A stretch of 64,000 nt of DNA, taken from NCBI GenBank assembly GCA_024349245.1, contig JALDNG010000022.1:10976501-11040500 (forward strand). The letters are read 5' to 3'. The stretch comes from Neodontobutis hainanensis (Eukaryota > Chordata > Actinopteri > Gobiiformes > Odontobutidae). Below the pieces are notes generated by a model that was given only the letters and a program-made list of their open reading frames with translations, was not told the origin of the DNA and searched no databases. Made by a program: the position numbers and the translations under genes. Below, piece after piece: positions 25,701 through 38,592 of the stretch. Position 1 is the stretch's first letter; every line of letters starts with the position of its first letter.

Positions 25701-28700
25701 ACATGTGACAGAGCACAGAGTGTAGCCTTTTCTGTGTTGTTCTTCAGCACGACTTTACAAACTGTTACAAAGGTGAAAAAGAACAATCATTTTGCCCCCT
25801 GTAGACTGCCACAGCAGCTGTTTCCAATTCTTACATGAGATCTGGAGTGAGTAGTGTTTATATTACTAGCAGTGCATATCAGTAACACAAGGAGAAGTAA
25901 AAAACAAAATAGAAAAAAAAAAAAAGCCATGAGAAAAAGGCAGAAAGAATTCCACTCTGGCATTTTCAGGAGTGGCTTGAGTCATTGCCAGAGAAATTCC
26001 CTCAGACATAACAAGGTTTTATGACAGGGAACTGCCCTATGAAACTGTCCATGCTTGATGTTCCCCAGTGTAGGCTTTGCCATGGAGCTGCAGTTTTGTT
26101 CGTATTTATGTCACATTGAAGCTTACCGACGCACTGATTGTTATCTATGGAGGAAGAAGCATTTCGACCCAGGGTCTAACAGGGTTACTGTACTGTTGCT
26201 GTCAGCTAAATGGTGATGGGTGAGGTCATGTACAGAACTGTTACCCTTTTCCTGTGTACAGCAAAAGGGATGATTTGAAATGGGCCAACCTTCTTCCTTG
26301 TAAATGCGGGCCACTTCAGGAGAGCTTTAACTAGAACTTCAAAAATCACTGGGTAATATGGCAATGTTTGCTCACAACAGTTTGATTTAATTTTTGTGTT
26401 CTCTCAAATTAAAGGCATAATAGGAATGGTTGTTGTATCGGTTGATTGTGTCTTCCTACTTAAACATAGTGGGGGGTTAGGGTGCAGGTTAGGGTTCAGA
26501 GTGTAATACAGAAAAAGAGATGGTTCACAAACGTCATTATCTCCATGTTGTTTAAGAGGTCCATATGTGTGAAAAATAAATGATTTCTATATAATGATGA
26601 TTGATATGACTTTTCATGAAAATCCAGGATTCAGAACATGCCTTTGGGCTAAGTTGGGCTCATGCTGAGATGGAGGATTTCATCATAAACATATTTAAAG
26701 TGAACTTATTTTAAGGTGTAATGCTAAGGGGTTGCCTTCCTTTGTATACACAGAATAAAATAAACAACTCATTTGTGAATTTTTGACCATTTTCCTGGCG
26801 CGGTCTGCCAAACAAACACTCTTATCGTAATGTTAATTATGAAGGTAAATATCAGTAGAGGAGATGTAGGAGTAGAGGCATTATTGTTTATTGATGTAAA
26901 ATTAAAAGTGTTTGGGGCATTTCAGATGAGTATTTTTATGTATTACAACATGTGTGTTTATGTCTTAATATTTACAAGTCAACATAATCAAAACTCTTTG
27001 CAACTTGAACCACGTTTAGATATTTATTCTACTTTTGCCATTTCTGAGTTTGTTTGTGGAAAGGACTGTTGTCGCCTGCTCAATCCCCTCAAAGGGTTTA
27101 GTGTTTTTTGCTTCAGATGCTTAAGTGGCCTTTTACACATAATTGTGTTTGTTTATTTTCCTTAGCATTCCTTTTTACCCTGAACATGGGTTGAGTTTCT
27201 TAAAATCTCACTTACAGCAAGTGCTTCCAAAGAGCACACACTACTTGGTTGGTTGAGATTGTGTCTACAAAAACAGTCACCTAGTAACAAGCTCATCCAC
27301 TTTCTTTTCTTCTTGCACAAGCTTCTCCACTTTATAAACCACACATATAGTGTTTAATTCACTTAAGAAGGTGATGTTTTACAGTGCTTTGTGATGCTTT
27401 GTTGTATATTTTCGTAACCCCCAGTGTTGTTAAGATTAGATGCACAGGAAGTGCTGCAAATGGATTTGTCTGTGTTCTTATGACACTACTGAGAACACAC
27501 TCCACCAGTAATGCTTGCTGAGATGATAAAGCAGAGTGACCACTCCACAGCAAGCAGAGAGCATGGACACTACTATCACTGTGATTAACTGTAATGATGG
27601 CTGGTGGAAATGGCTGTTTAGAGGCTTGTGGAAAGGATGAGGGCTGCGTCTGGCCAATCTGGAGGAGCGACGTGCCGCGCTCGGGCCTTTGCCGACTGGG
27701 GTAATAGTCCCCATGTGTAGTGTGGCTGGCCAGTTCCCATGGGGCGCTGCACACACTGGAGGCCACTTGAAAGCCTATCTGGATGTAGCAGCAATCATAG
27801 TCAGAACAAGCACACGGGGGAGTAATCTGTTCCAGCTTTTGGAGCGTGCCATGGGGTTGGGGAGATGAAACCCAGTTGGAAAGAGGGAGTTGTGGGAGTA
27901 TGGCTTGATTTGGACAAGGTCATGGTTAGTCACATGGTAAAAACATGTCTGACATTTATACTTCATCCATATTCAGTGCACATCTTACATATACAGCCAA
28001 TGCATGTATGCATAGCAGAGCTACCAACTTGTGGCAGTGCCGTATCATTAAAATCCCCTCAGAATCTGAGTTATAGGTGGTTTGTTGACTTCCAAGGACA
28101 TGTCATGGTGGTAGGCAATGCTTAAGCTCCAATAGGGCTTTTGCGTCAAGCAGCAAAAATGTAGAGGCAGCTCTAACCATGCAAGAAGCAGCCGGAATGG
28201 CAGGGTTCAATTTTTCCCCTGCAATATTTCCCTAAATGCCACTGCTGTAGCCTACTTGATAAACATTATTATGTTCTAGTCCAGCAACCTCAAGCACAAA
28301 CTGACAACCCTTTTTTTTGCCAATGGATAAAGATGGTGGCTCAAAAGTGTTATTATTTTATTCAGTAGTGCCGCCACTCAAGCTTCATAAATAAGATTGT
28401 TTGTGGGATGATCCAGGATACATCCTTACATTCCTTCCTTAAGAAGCTGATGAAGAAAAGGATGAGGAAAGACAAAAAAGAAAGGGCATAATCAGTCTGC
28501 AGTGACCCAGAGGAGGTCATGTGTTGCCATAGGGGAGTTGACTAATGAAAAGTCCAATCAGTAGAGTAGAGGGCGATTAGAAGGAGCCCCAGGCTGCAAT
28601 GGGAAGATGGAGGTAGGGAGAACAAGGAGAGAAACTTAGGAGATGAGCAGGAAGACGATCCGGCAGATGTCAGCCCAAAGTCAACACTACACAATACAAC

Positions 28701-31700
28701 AAATGTCTGATTGCTAGTGGTTACTGCTTTTGGAAGCACTATGTCTTGGCAATAGTAAAGGAAGGAATGGCATGTTATTAATTGGTGTTTATTTGTTCTA
28801 AAAATATATTGCCTTTCTGTAACCAATGCCATTAAAACTATCCGTTGTATATAATTATCATCCTAATTCAGGCCAGTGAGCTTACCTTTGATTATCTCAT
28901 CTCATGTCATTCTATCAACATAAATAATGATTTATAATCATAATAAAGGGAAAAGAAACAAATACTTTACAGTGCCAAATGTTTGCTTTATTTCTAAATG
29001 GGTGTGAACCACGTGCGCATCCATCTCTGCTCATTATTATGAGCTTGGCTGTCCAGTTGAGCAGTGGTAGGTCCGGTCATCAACCTGCTTTAAAACCTTA
29101 AGGGCCACTGTTGCTTCAATAATCTGTCCCAGATCACTAAAGCTGCTAAAAAGCATTGTTAAAGAAGAATATTGTTTTCCTTCCTCTACAATTACTGTTT
29201 AAATGTCCTCAAGCAGAGTACCCAGTTAGTCAAAAACAGAATTTGGACCTTCAATGCACCAAGTAATTGGTCAAATTCAAACCATTGATCTCATAATTAC
29301 AAGGAACACTTCAAAGCCCCATTGTGAAACAAAATGTGCTTAAAATAAAAACAATAAGTGACTTTAGAATTTGAAGTTGACCATGCATTATTGTCAAATT
29401 GAACCAGGATGGTGACAAAAGCCTAGTTTCTAAACAGGCATTCCAGAGGTTTCAATTAGATATGGCATAATTTAGAAAGGCAGTCTTGAGCGTAGACTGG
29501 ACGTGATAAAGACAGCAGTCTGATATTAAATAGAAAAAGCAAATATGAAGTGAACTTGAAATGCCGCCTGCTGTAAAGTAAATTATAGAAGTGAAAACTT
29601 CACACACTGCACTGACTGAAGGTATTGTTTTTTTTTTTCATCTGAGCTTTTTAAACTTAATTTGCTGTTTAATAATCAACCACAATTTATCAGCACGTTT
29701 TAGTTATTGACCTATGGCCATTGAAAAAGGTAGAATATATGGCATGCTTATTTTTCTTCCTCAAACTATGACATACTACAGCACTTGGTGAAAACAAGGT
29801 TGTAGGAAGCCCCTCGTCTTATTAGGGACACTCCAAGCTCATGAGGACATTCTTTTTGTTTCATATTTTCTATGCTTTTATGCTTGCAAAGTCTTCTTGA
29901 GTGAGGCTTCCTCCGGGTATCTCTATCATTCCTTGTGCTCTTGAGCCAAGACCATGTGTTGGTATTGATTATGGTTGAGTCTTTTTGTCTCCTGCCAATG
30001 TTTCCCACAGCTTGTTGTGTGCTCCAGCAAAAGGGCACAGCAATGCAGAGAGAAAAAAAAGGGAGAAGTACAAAATACAGTGAAAGCAAGCATTGGGTTT
30101 TTAGCTGCTATGGTGGAATGCAAATGCCCTCCTGAAGCCAAATGAATGATGTCTGTACAAGGTCATTGTGGTTGCTTCTCTTGCTATATATTTCCCATAA
30201 ACCCTAGTGCTTCTACTTGATACTTGTGCTCCTGCCGTGGTACTGGGTTTGAAGGGTCCTATAGGAGCTGAAGCCTGCCTGCGTAAATCAGTGGCGCAGC
30301 CAATAAGACTACATCTGTAACAATAAAGTCAAGTTATGTGCTGCCATCTTGAAGGAGCATACTGAAACATCTGCTAAGACATTTGGAACGGTCGGCGGTC
30401 AGTTACAGCCTTGGTATTTCCCCTAGTGTCTGACTGTTATCTTTTGGGTTAGTCTTTTTTCTTTATCATGCCTATTCCACATTTTTTAGCTATTTAAATA
30501 CAAGCTTAAAACCCCCAACACAAATTTTTACAGTGATCATATTTACTGTCCCTCTTTTAGAATCAAAATGTATTTGCCTGGATATAGCCTTGGCAGATCT
30601 TTTCACAGACTTTACTAACATTGTGCAGACCTCAGCCAAGACTGATCTCTTAAAAAGCACAGGCTGCAATGCAAATCGTCCAAAACAATGCAATTAAGAA
30701 GCAAGATATATACTATACAGCTCATTACTCCAGTGCGTCCACTGATGCTTCCCTGAACCCCAACACAATTACCAATTAACCGTGACTCAATGGATGCTTG
30801 TGTTCCATTTAACTAAATAGGAGTGTGTTGTTAAACAGTTAAAGTAGCGTATACTCAATCTGTCTACTAAGAAAACTGCAAACTGCACACCTCCAGATGG
30901 GAACAAGAAGGCACTAATAGAGGCAAACTACATATAAACACATCCAGACTGAGATTTTCAGTGCCCTGGATTGCTTGTGTATGATCTGGTATGGTAAACG
31001 CAGACTCATCACAGGCCATAAGGGGAAGAGGAATCTGGTCAATTATCCCTCGCATTGACTTTATCAGCACCTCCAACATATTCAGTGTTAGCCCAAAGGC
31101 CTGGGGCATTGCTGGTTAGACTGGAGCAGCTCACACACATGTGTCCACGCAGATGGCCAGATGCTGACTGTTTTTAATGTTGATGCCATTAGCCTGCTCC
31201 CATGGCATTTGTGGATGCTGTTGCTGCCTTCTGCCTAAGGCTGAAAGTCATTGTATCCAATGTGCAGCAATGGGGAAAGAATGAACAGGCCAATACTTGT
31301 ATTAAAATAACCTAGTCAGAGCAGTGATGAGGGCAGTAATACTTCTTACAAGAATATAATATGTATTATGTTCTATGGTTACGATGCAACAATATGACTC
31401 AAGAACGGGTTTTGCTAACCTGGAATATAAAAAATGTATCAGGTGAGGATGACTGAGTTTCTGTCAGGTAAAAAAAAAAAATTCTCATTGGGACTTTTGC
31501 ACAGCCAAAGATTCCACATCCAGTGCAGTTTGTAATCCCTGTGTAGTGTGTGGAGAGGCTTGTCGTTGTGCCACTGTGGCATTGACATTGTAAAAAGGTT
31601 TGGCACTGATACTGATAACCCTGTGGTAGGAATAGTTACTATGTTTTTATTCAGGTTTTTTAATGCTTTCACATTTTCAAGCACTTGTCACGTGGGGGAA

Positions 31701-32253
31701 ACTTGTTTAAGCAGTCATAAATAATTTGATTTTATTAGTCTTTATGGAAAGCATTTTATGCATCATAATTGAATGCAGAAATATTTTTAGATTGCAAGCA
31801 GGAAATGCTAAACATATAACTTGTGGGATGAGTAAACTCTTGGAAAAATATGTATCATAACTCTATTTCAATACAGTAGAACTGAGCGACAGACAAGTCA
31901 AGTGTATGAGAAATGTCTAAAATTATCTGGCTGCATGAATACCCTTAAAAGAAACCATAAATAGCAATGTCAGCTGTATGGAGGAATGATTATGTCTTTA
32001 CACAGGTTATGGTTAGTGTTGAATAGCATCTCCTGTCTTCAGTGACACTGTGAATGGCAAGTCTACTTGTGAAAAATTGCCCACGGCAAAGTTTTTCTTT
32101 CAGCCTACAAATACCACAAACCATATACAAAGTGGACAAAGTTTAACACAGAGGTTGTGTCCATTTAAAGCACTTGTTGAAAGGCAGTGTGTTTAAGAGT
32201 CTGTTCAAATGTACTCTTTAACTGGAGTGGTAACAGAAGCAAAAGGGGCTTGT

Positions 32254-32345
32254 TAGAGCTGCAACTAATGATCATTTTTCTATCAGTTATTTTTTTTTAT
32301 TCATTTATTAATTTTTTTTTTATTACTCTATTGTTCTGTGGATAA
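32254..32345 (+). mobile_element. hAT-like MITE terminal scrap
   Basis: The segment begins 'agagctgcaactaatgatcatttttctatcagttatt', which resembles the start of an abundant teleost non-autonomous DNA element whose consensus reads roughly TAGGGCTGCAACTAACGATTATTTTCATTATCGATTA. The copy dissolves into T-rich sequence after about 50 bp and no opposite terminus or target duplication is visible. The identification rests on remembered consensus and is tentative. Confidence 0.5.
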
Positions 32346-32510
32346 ACAATTATTATAAATTACATTAAACCATACACACATTGTAAAAAAGGGAAAACAT
32401 TCTTTATTGAGCACAGTAAATGTGTTAAGGGGAGGTAAAGAATGAGGAAGAGAAAAATCCTTTAGTCATACAAATTAAATTCAGCTTTCCTTTATCTCAC
32501 TGCTAAAACA
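32346..32510. other. Short anonymous AT-rich spacer
   Basis: Lies between the MITE scrap and the LINE remnant. It contains poly-T and A-rich tracts but no recognisable element. Confidence 0.5.
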
Positions 32511-32883
32511 GGCTACCTCTCAATGTGGAGGAGCAGCGGCTCTACTCTGAGCTAATTCCAAGTGACTGAGCTCCTCACCCTATCTCCAAGGGAGTGCCCA
32601 GCCACCCTGCGGAAAAAGCTCATTTCGACTGCCTGTATCAGGGATCTTGTCCTTTTGGTCATGACCCAAAGCTCATTACTATAGGTGAGAGTAGGAACGT
32701 AAATTGACCGCTAAATTGGGCTTCGCCTTGCAGCTCAGCTCCTTCTTCACCACAGATGTACCGTTACATCGACTGCATTACTGCATAAGCTGCACCAATC
32801 CACCTGTCAATTTCTTGTTCCCACCAAGACCCCAAGATACTTGAACTCCTCCACTTGAGGCAGGAGCTCTCCACCAACCTGTA
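32511..32883 (-). pseudogene. LINE reverse transcriptase C-terminal remnant (Rex/RTE-like), frameshifted
   Basis: Read on the minus strand, the sequence translates in pieces to a non-LTR retrotransposon reverse transcriptase C-terminus. The first piece gives LPQVEEFKYLGVL, the usual post-catalytic YLG motif, then runs into a stop. Next come pieces reading RWIGAAYAVMQSM and VKKELSCKAK. After a frameshift it reads VPTLTYSNELWVMT, IQAVEMSFFRRVAG and DRVRSSVT, followed after a stop by LRVEPLLLHIER. These pieces come in the order expected for teleost LINEs of the Rex/RTE type. At least two stops and two frame changes show that the copy is dead. Catalytic motifs upstream (YADD and the palm) are absent, and so is any endonuclease. 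The clade is uncertain, but a LINE origin is secure. Confidence 0.8.
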
Positions 32884-32921
32884 GGGAACAAGCATCCCTG
32901 CTTGTATTAATTAAAATTAAC

Positions 32922-32940
32922 TACATTGCACCACCTCACT
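32922..32940 (+). repeat. 19-nt direct repeat, left copy
   Basis: TACATTGCACCACCTCACT occurs here and again, identically, at 33670-33688. Flanking bases differ immediately on both sides. The pair is 748 bp apart and encloses the 58-bp palindrome. The origin is unknown. Confidence 0.8.
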
Positions 32941-33050
32941 GTCAGTCCAAATTAAATTATTCCCCATCTTTTTATATAAAAAGTGTGTAGCCTACTGTGT
33001 ATTTAAGCGTATAGGGGCATGGGCTTGTAAACTCAAATGCACATGAGCAC

Positions 33051-33108
33051 AAGAGTACTAGAGCTTGATGCATTACCTATAGGTAACGCATCAAGCTCTA
33101 GTACTCTT
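33051..33108. repeat. 58-bp near-perfect palindrome (27-bp arms, 4-base centre)
   Basis: The left arm (33051-33077, starting AAGAGTACTAGAGCTTGATG) is the reverse complement of the right arm (33082-33108) with a single mismatch, A/T against C at the seventh position from the centre. The TATA between them is itself palindromic. Transcribed, it would form a 27-bp stem with a 4-base loop, and in DNA it could extrude a cruciform. The arm is longer than a typical terminator but shorter than most vertebrate microRNA precursors, and near-perfect pairing with a tiny loop is atypical of microRNAs. It may be a foldback transposon end or a recent inverted duplication. Confidence 0.9.
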
Positions 33109-33669
33109 CTGTGTAGGCAAGTTAATGTGGGACAGCTTTTAGCTAGAATGTTATGCAAGTACCACAAAAAAGAATTTTTATTTCTACTTTGCAAAGACAT
33201 AAGGCTGATTTATTCCTGCTCTGTGCAATAAAGTCTAACTATGCACAGGGCCTGAGTGCGGGGAATTCTCTCATGCTGCTCTTTAGTGTGGGCTTCTCTA
33301 TGACAAGCCCAGGGCTTTGAAGTGTTGCTGTTTATTAATTAGAGAAGCTCTGTTTGTAAGTGCTCTTGTGGCCTGTCTGCAGCACAGTCTCAGTTTTGTG
33401 CGTGACGCTGGCAGACGCGATTATGAATAGTACCCATTGCTCTGAACTCACAAATAATGGAACCTCATAGCTGTTACCACATGGGCCTATGCCAGTGGAC
33501 CTAATGGAGGGCAGGGACTACACATTGTCATGTGGCTGTACAAAACATCTGGAATGCAAATTCTTTCAATGTTTACATAGTTTACCCATTCAGCACAATT
33601 GTCTGTTTTGTTGTCAACAAACAAATTAACATGGAATGAAACATGAAACATGGAGACTAAGCGCTACAT

Positions 33670-33688
33670 TACATTGCACCACCTCACT
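33670..33688 (+). repeat. 19-nt direct repeat, right copy
   Basis: Identical to 32922-32940. The flanking sequence ('gcgctacat' before, 'agccattaaag' after) is unrelated to that of the left copy apart from a short TACAT just upstream. Confidence 0.8.
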
Positions 33689-36600
33689 AGCCATTAAAGG
33701 GACCCGACTAGTTTCAGTTTTTACCCAGTAATGATATGAGTCACTATTCCCCAGTTTTTTATTCCCCACTATTAGAATGGATCCTAAGCTCCTAACACAA
33801 AATGTGCCAATAATACACAGGTGTGCTGAGTTAAAGGTCAGTGGCAGTGCTGTGTTCTGGAGATGCATATCAGAAATGCATATCATCAGTACAAAAAAAG
33901 GAACTATTGTCCAATAAATCCTGAGTGAGCTGGTAAAAGATGGATTTTGAACTTCTGCACCTGGAAAATAAAAAACATATCCTCCAAACATAAAAGGGAA
34001 CAGATCCAGGAAGTCTTTTTAAAATGCTCTACCATCACACACTGACACAACAAGGAACAGGTTAGACACTGCTGACATGTCATTATTATGATCAAATAAG
34101 AACTTAATAGTTATGAACACATCAAAAATTCTGTAAAACATCTAGAGGCAAGATGTGCTGAAAACACTGGATTAATTAGTGGATCACTAGGACACTTAAA
34201 AAATATAAAAGCCATGTACATTCATTTTGATCAGCTATATCATTACCAAACCCTAAGTGTCGCTAAACCTTATCTGTGTTTATATGAACTATGTTTAGTT
34301 TATAAAAGTATTTAAGCAAAATAACAATGAATACATAGTGTCACAGTGTCCATCATTAGTTCAGTTCCACTAAATTATAATGTTAAAATCAACTCCATAT
34401 GATATTTTTATTGCAATGCTGATCTGTATACTGATGATAATACACAATTGATTTCGACAGTTGTGGATTACAATGAGGCTAATTTAGAGAATGCTCAGAA
34501 ACTGGCTTATCAAAATCACACTGCGTCAAGTCGAACTATGTGCAGTAAAGTGATCCCGTCAACAACATTCGTAATTAACCGTGTAAGGGTGCAGATGGAA
34601 TGAAAAACAGCCGTTCCTGTGACCCAGCTCTGACCTCCTGCAAACCTTAACATGGCATCAGACTTCAGTTACCCCGAAGGCACAACGGCTGAACTCGCTC
34701 CTCTCTCCACAGGCTAACAGGCGTGAGTCAAAATCCAATATAAAATCCACAAATGTGGCATGTGCTTGAATAGGTGAAGAACTAAGAGTGATCTGAAACC
34801 AGGTTGTTTGACATAATAGAGGAAACTGAGAGGAAGTGAGCTGGCTCAGTAAAGGAGGTCCTGGACAACTACAATCTATCCCACCTACTGTTTTGAGCTT
34901 GATAGTATAGATTATTGCTTTACAGCTTTGTCAGACAAAGTGTGGGTCTCAGAGGGGGCTTGGTGTTTTTAAGTTTTTCTCTTGAAAGCATTCTGTCAAG
35001 AAAGCAGCAGGAGCATTTTAAGAAGTCATTGATGAGGGCATTTTGTTGGAGGGAAGTGGTAAGCAACAGGGCCACGACCCTTGGGGACATACACTCAACT
35101 TGTGAGTAATGAGTCCAGAAAGTGGAGTTGTGGCCTGAACTGAGGCCACTGTGCATGTCTGAAACTGAACATATAGTCCTTGTGCTCTATAGAGACACTG
35201 ATTTGTTTTAACCTCATTTGTTATAAATATGCTTTGTAAATTATCTAAATAATTCTAGTATTTTTAGCTATTAATCATTCTCAACTTGCATGTTAATTTA
35301 CTTTGACAGTATGGAGCACATAGAAAGCTGCCAAGTCTTTGTCTCAGGAAACCATTATTTATTTTGTATGGTGTTTCTATCATTAGCTTTTGGATCCAAA
35401 ACTGATAAAGGTCTATTGCCATGCCAATGGCAGTATCATTTGACCTAAAATGAATATTGAAGTCAAATGGAAAACTTTCACACAGTAGACAATTTAAGCC
35501 AGATGTTAGTGGGAATTGGGTTGTTCTTAAAAAAAATTAAAATATAACGTTTGTAGCAGTTGCAGGATAACAAGAGATGGTTTGGGCCTGATTATTGTCA
35601 CAACTAGAACAACAAAGAAAATGATTTAAAGTTGTAAATTTCTTCTACCATCAGTCAGGTAAGAGAAAGTATTTTGAAATTTGAAACTGACAGCAGTACA
35701 GCTAATGCAAATTGTATTTTGGATAATACAGAAAAGTGATCAAGAAACAGATTTTCACACAGAGGTACAGCTTCATTAATTTTGCGTCACAGATGACTCC
35801 TGTGCCCTATATACAGTAGACTGAACTCTTTTCTAAACCAAATCAAAAACACTAGGAAAACAAGCATTTGTATCTATTGTATATTAAAAATACAGCTTGT
35901 GTTTTTTACCCTCTATATTTTACCTTAAGAATTCTGCGTTATGAGGCTATAAAAGAAGAGTAAGTAAAAGCACACTCCTGCATATTTTCAATATCAGTTA
36001 CTACTCTTGGATTCTGTCCGTGTCCTTGAGTCCATCCTGTGAACACTTCCATTGTGTCCAGTCTTTGGTGCCAGAGGCCTGAGTTATTTTAATAGGTGTT
36101 ACCACAAGGTAGACGAGCCATTTGCTTCAGGATTAGGTTTCGCTTGTGCCAACAAAAGTGGTTTCATTGTGTATACCTGCTTTAATCGGTGCCAAAAATG
36201 TTAAAAACTAACAGCAGGAATTTTGGCCATTAGCCAAAAGACCTTGATAAAATGGCAAGAAAACTCAAATGAATCTTACAAGTTCTTTCACAGCTATATT
36301 TTACTATTTACACCAAAGGAGAAATAAAAATATGTAAAATTATTTATATAGCGGTTAACAATAATTCCTTGCAATTTTACATTGAATGCATTTTTTTTGT
36401 TAGAATTATTGTTCCTCAGGCTTAAGGGAAATGCAAAGTGCAGTGTTGTTATAATATAATGTTCAATGATTTTGAACATCAACATAATCAATGTGTATGT
36501 CAACATGTTATTTGCACAATGTGTGAAACATGACAAAAACAAGTCTAATTATTTTATGTTGGTTTCTTTAAAAAGTATAGAAATCTAATTATTATAAATT

Positions 36601-38581
36601 CCACTTGCCACTTTTCAAACGACTTTGCATTTTCATGTGAATGTATTCACAAAAGACAGAAGTGTTGTGTGCAATTTGAGTCATCCTGAAGCTCGATTTG
36701 ATAATGACAAGCAGCCTCCCAGAGGGCCAATTGTTTATGCATTCCACACACTGTATATATTTCATTAGAGACTGTATGAATATGTATGAGTCAAAGATCT
36801 GTAGGGTGTTTAGAGCAAATGCACGCATTCATCAATATCAGTTTGAATGAGGTAAGATGTTGTTAGAAGAACTTTGTATCCAAGCAGTTTATTATTATTC
36901 AAGATCACAGACATGCTGCAGTAATTGGTTATATATCAAACAAACGTTGTGTGTGCTTGTGTCTGGGGGGTGAAGGTGTGTAAGTCAGGAGGTTGATAGA
37001 GCCAAGAGAACTCAGGATTAATTCAAAATCTTGCCTAGTGACATGTCCATATGAAAAGTGTATTTGAAAAGGAGAAAGTGCTTATGAAAGCTCCCTAAAA
37101 GGTTATTTTTGCAGCAGTTAAAATAGAAAAAGTTATTTTATTATTATTTTGGTCATTTTATATTTGGAAGAAAAATGAATTCCACTTTTTACTTACATTT
37201 GAGTTTTCTTCAGCCCAGTGTTATCTAATTTGACCCAAATTGCTTCCACGGAATAACAGCTTTATTTTACCGACTGAAAATGACTTGTGGATGATCATCA
37301 TCTGACTCAGCTCGCTCCACTTTCATGTTGTCTGTAAGCTGTTTGTGATTTACAGCAAGTCAAGAGCTTTTCCATAAAACAAATAAGATGAGCTGGCAAA
37401 GATCGCAGACGCCCGGAATGTTTGCTGCATGTCTTTCCAAGCACGGATAAGAGGGGGAAAAAAAACAGGGCTGGGATGAGTTTGGAAGCATTAATTCTCT
37501 GTTGTGAGTCTCCCAAAACTCTTGGCACAAACCGCCCGCATCATCTCTATCCACCATCTCCGTCGCCACCAGTGTCAACGTATTATGAGAAAACGCAGTC
37601 TCTGGAAAGTGTCACATCTGCATGGGAAAGACGAAGCACTCAATTGGGGGGAAGGCGTGGGGGTCTGGATAACGTGAAGATCTGTAATTTAATCTGAAGC
37701 TCTAGAGAGGACTGTTAGGGTTCACTCTGTGGGACAGAGGACAGGGCCCCGGCTCAGAATGCTGATCTAATTCAAGGCAAGAGAAGAAGAGAAGCATGAG
37801 GGAAAGGACACCGCTGCCGCCTCTTATTTAAATTAACATGATCACAGGGGATGATATTCAATCTCTGCTGAAGTGGCCTCTTATTGGGGTCTTTTGAGAT
37901 TTTGGGAGTTTGGTTGACACTGATTTTTACTGACAATTGGAAGTTGAATGCTACAATGTAGTACAATTAGTTTATAGATGCACTTATTATTACTATGTCA
38001 GTGGTTGTCCATGACATTTCTATTGCAGCAAACTGACTTTAGATGGTCACAGACTTGGAGTAATACCATTTCTGGTGTTCCTTAAAAGCCACTAGTATTA
38101 TGCTTATTTATAGATTCATTTCTGAATAATTCCATACAACACTCACACTGTCTGAAAAAGCATTCTCACTCTCCTCTAATCTGTGTTAGTCATCTAGTTA
38201 GTTAGAAGAAAGCTAAAGGCATACATTACATGCACAAAGGCAAATGTATTTATTTCTAATCTGCATGTGTTTTTAAATAGTGAAACAGTGAGGTGGTTTT
38301 AGTAGCAGGACAAATCATGTTTGGAGGAGAACTGCTCCTTGTGCTTGTGGCTAAACCTTAAAGACATCTGTAAGATTTAAACATGCAAAGATAATTCATT
38401 GTTTCTATAATTAAGTATTGTTTTATCATTTGTCACACTAAGGCAATTTTTTTATTTAAGGACAATCGCAAAAGGAAATACCAAAAAATTTCTTCTGGCT
38501 GTGTTTTAAGCAGTTTGCGCAACATTGTTGTACATGTGCAAAACACATTTTTCTGGAAAAAAAAAGGAAACCATGAAATGC

Positions 38582-38592
38582 AAAGTAGAGAT
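38582..38592. repeat. SINE target-site duplication, left copy
   Basis: AAAGTAGAGAT here is repeated exactly at 38951-38961, on either side of the SINE. An 11-bp perfect duplication is the signature of LINE-mediated target-primed insertion. Confidence 0.85.

Larger units (their letters stand above)
16771..32249. other. Anonymous non-coding tract, about 15.5 kb
   Basis: No exon, RNA gene or bounded transposon recognised. It holds the (AT)n array at 22716-22739 and an A-run near 25913-25925. There is a 9-bp-arm hairpin at 17103-17127 and a GC-richer patch at about 27640-27760. A LINE/PLE-like 'gaagactgcagg...cagtcgaaac' motif lies near 21906-21945. The longest frame (27359-27766 minus, 135 codons) overlaps another frame on the same strand and has no recognisable domain. 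Several stretches look complex enough to be conserved elements, but conservation cannot be judged from one sequence. Confidence 0.5.
32884..38581. other. Anonymous non-coding tract with palindrome and direct repeat
   Basis: About 5.7 kb without a supportable gene. It holds the 58-bp palindrome at 33051-33108 and the right-hand copy of the 19-nt repeat at 33670-33688. The minus-strand frame at 33626-33991 (121 codons) has no recognisable domain. The stretch around 37340-37700 is somewhat GC-richer and complex, and could be a conserved element. Nothing else was identified. Confidence 0.5.

Noticed and set aside
26467..26495. Telomere-like TTAGGG occurrences
   Set aside because: Only two or three scattered TTAGGG/GGTTAGGG units occur, with no tandem array, so no interstitial telomere is supported.
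27359..27766. 135-codon minus-strand frame in a GC-richer patch
   Set aside because: A second frame on the same strand overlaps it and the peptide shows no conserved motif. The higher GC content alone lowers stop frequency.
33037..33231. 64-codon frame across the palindrome
   Set aside because: The peptide is dictated by the inverted repeat and has no family resemblance.
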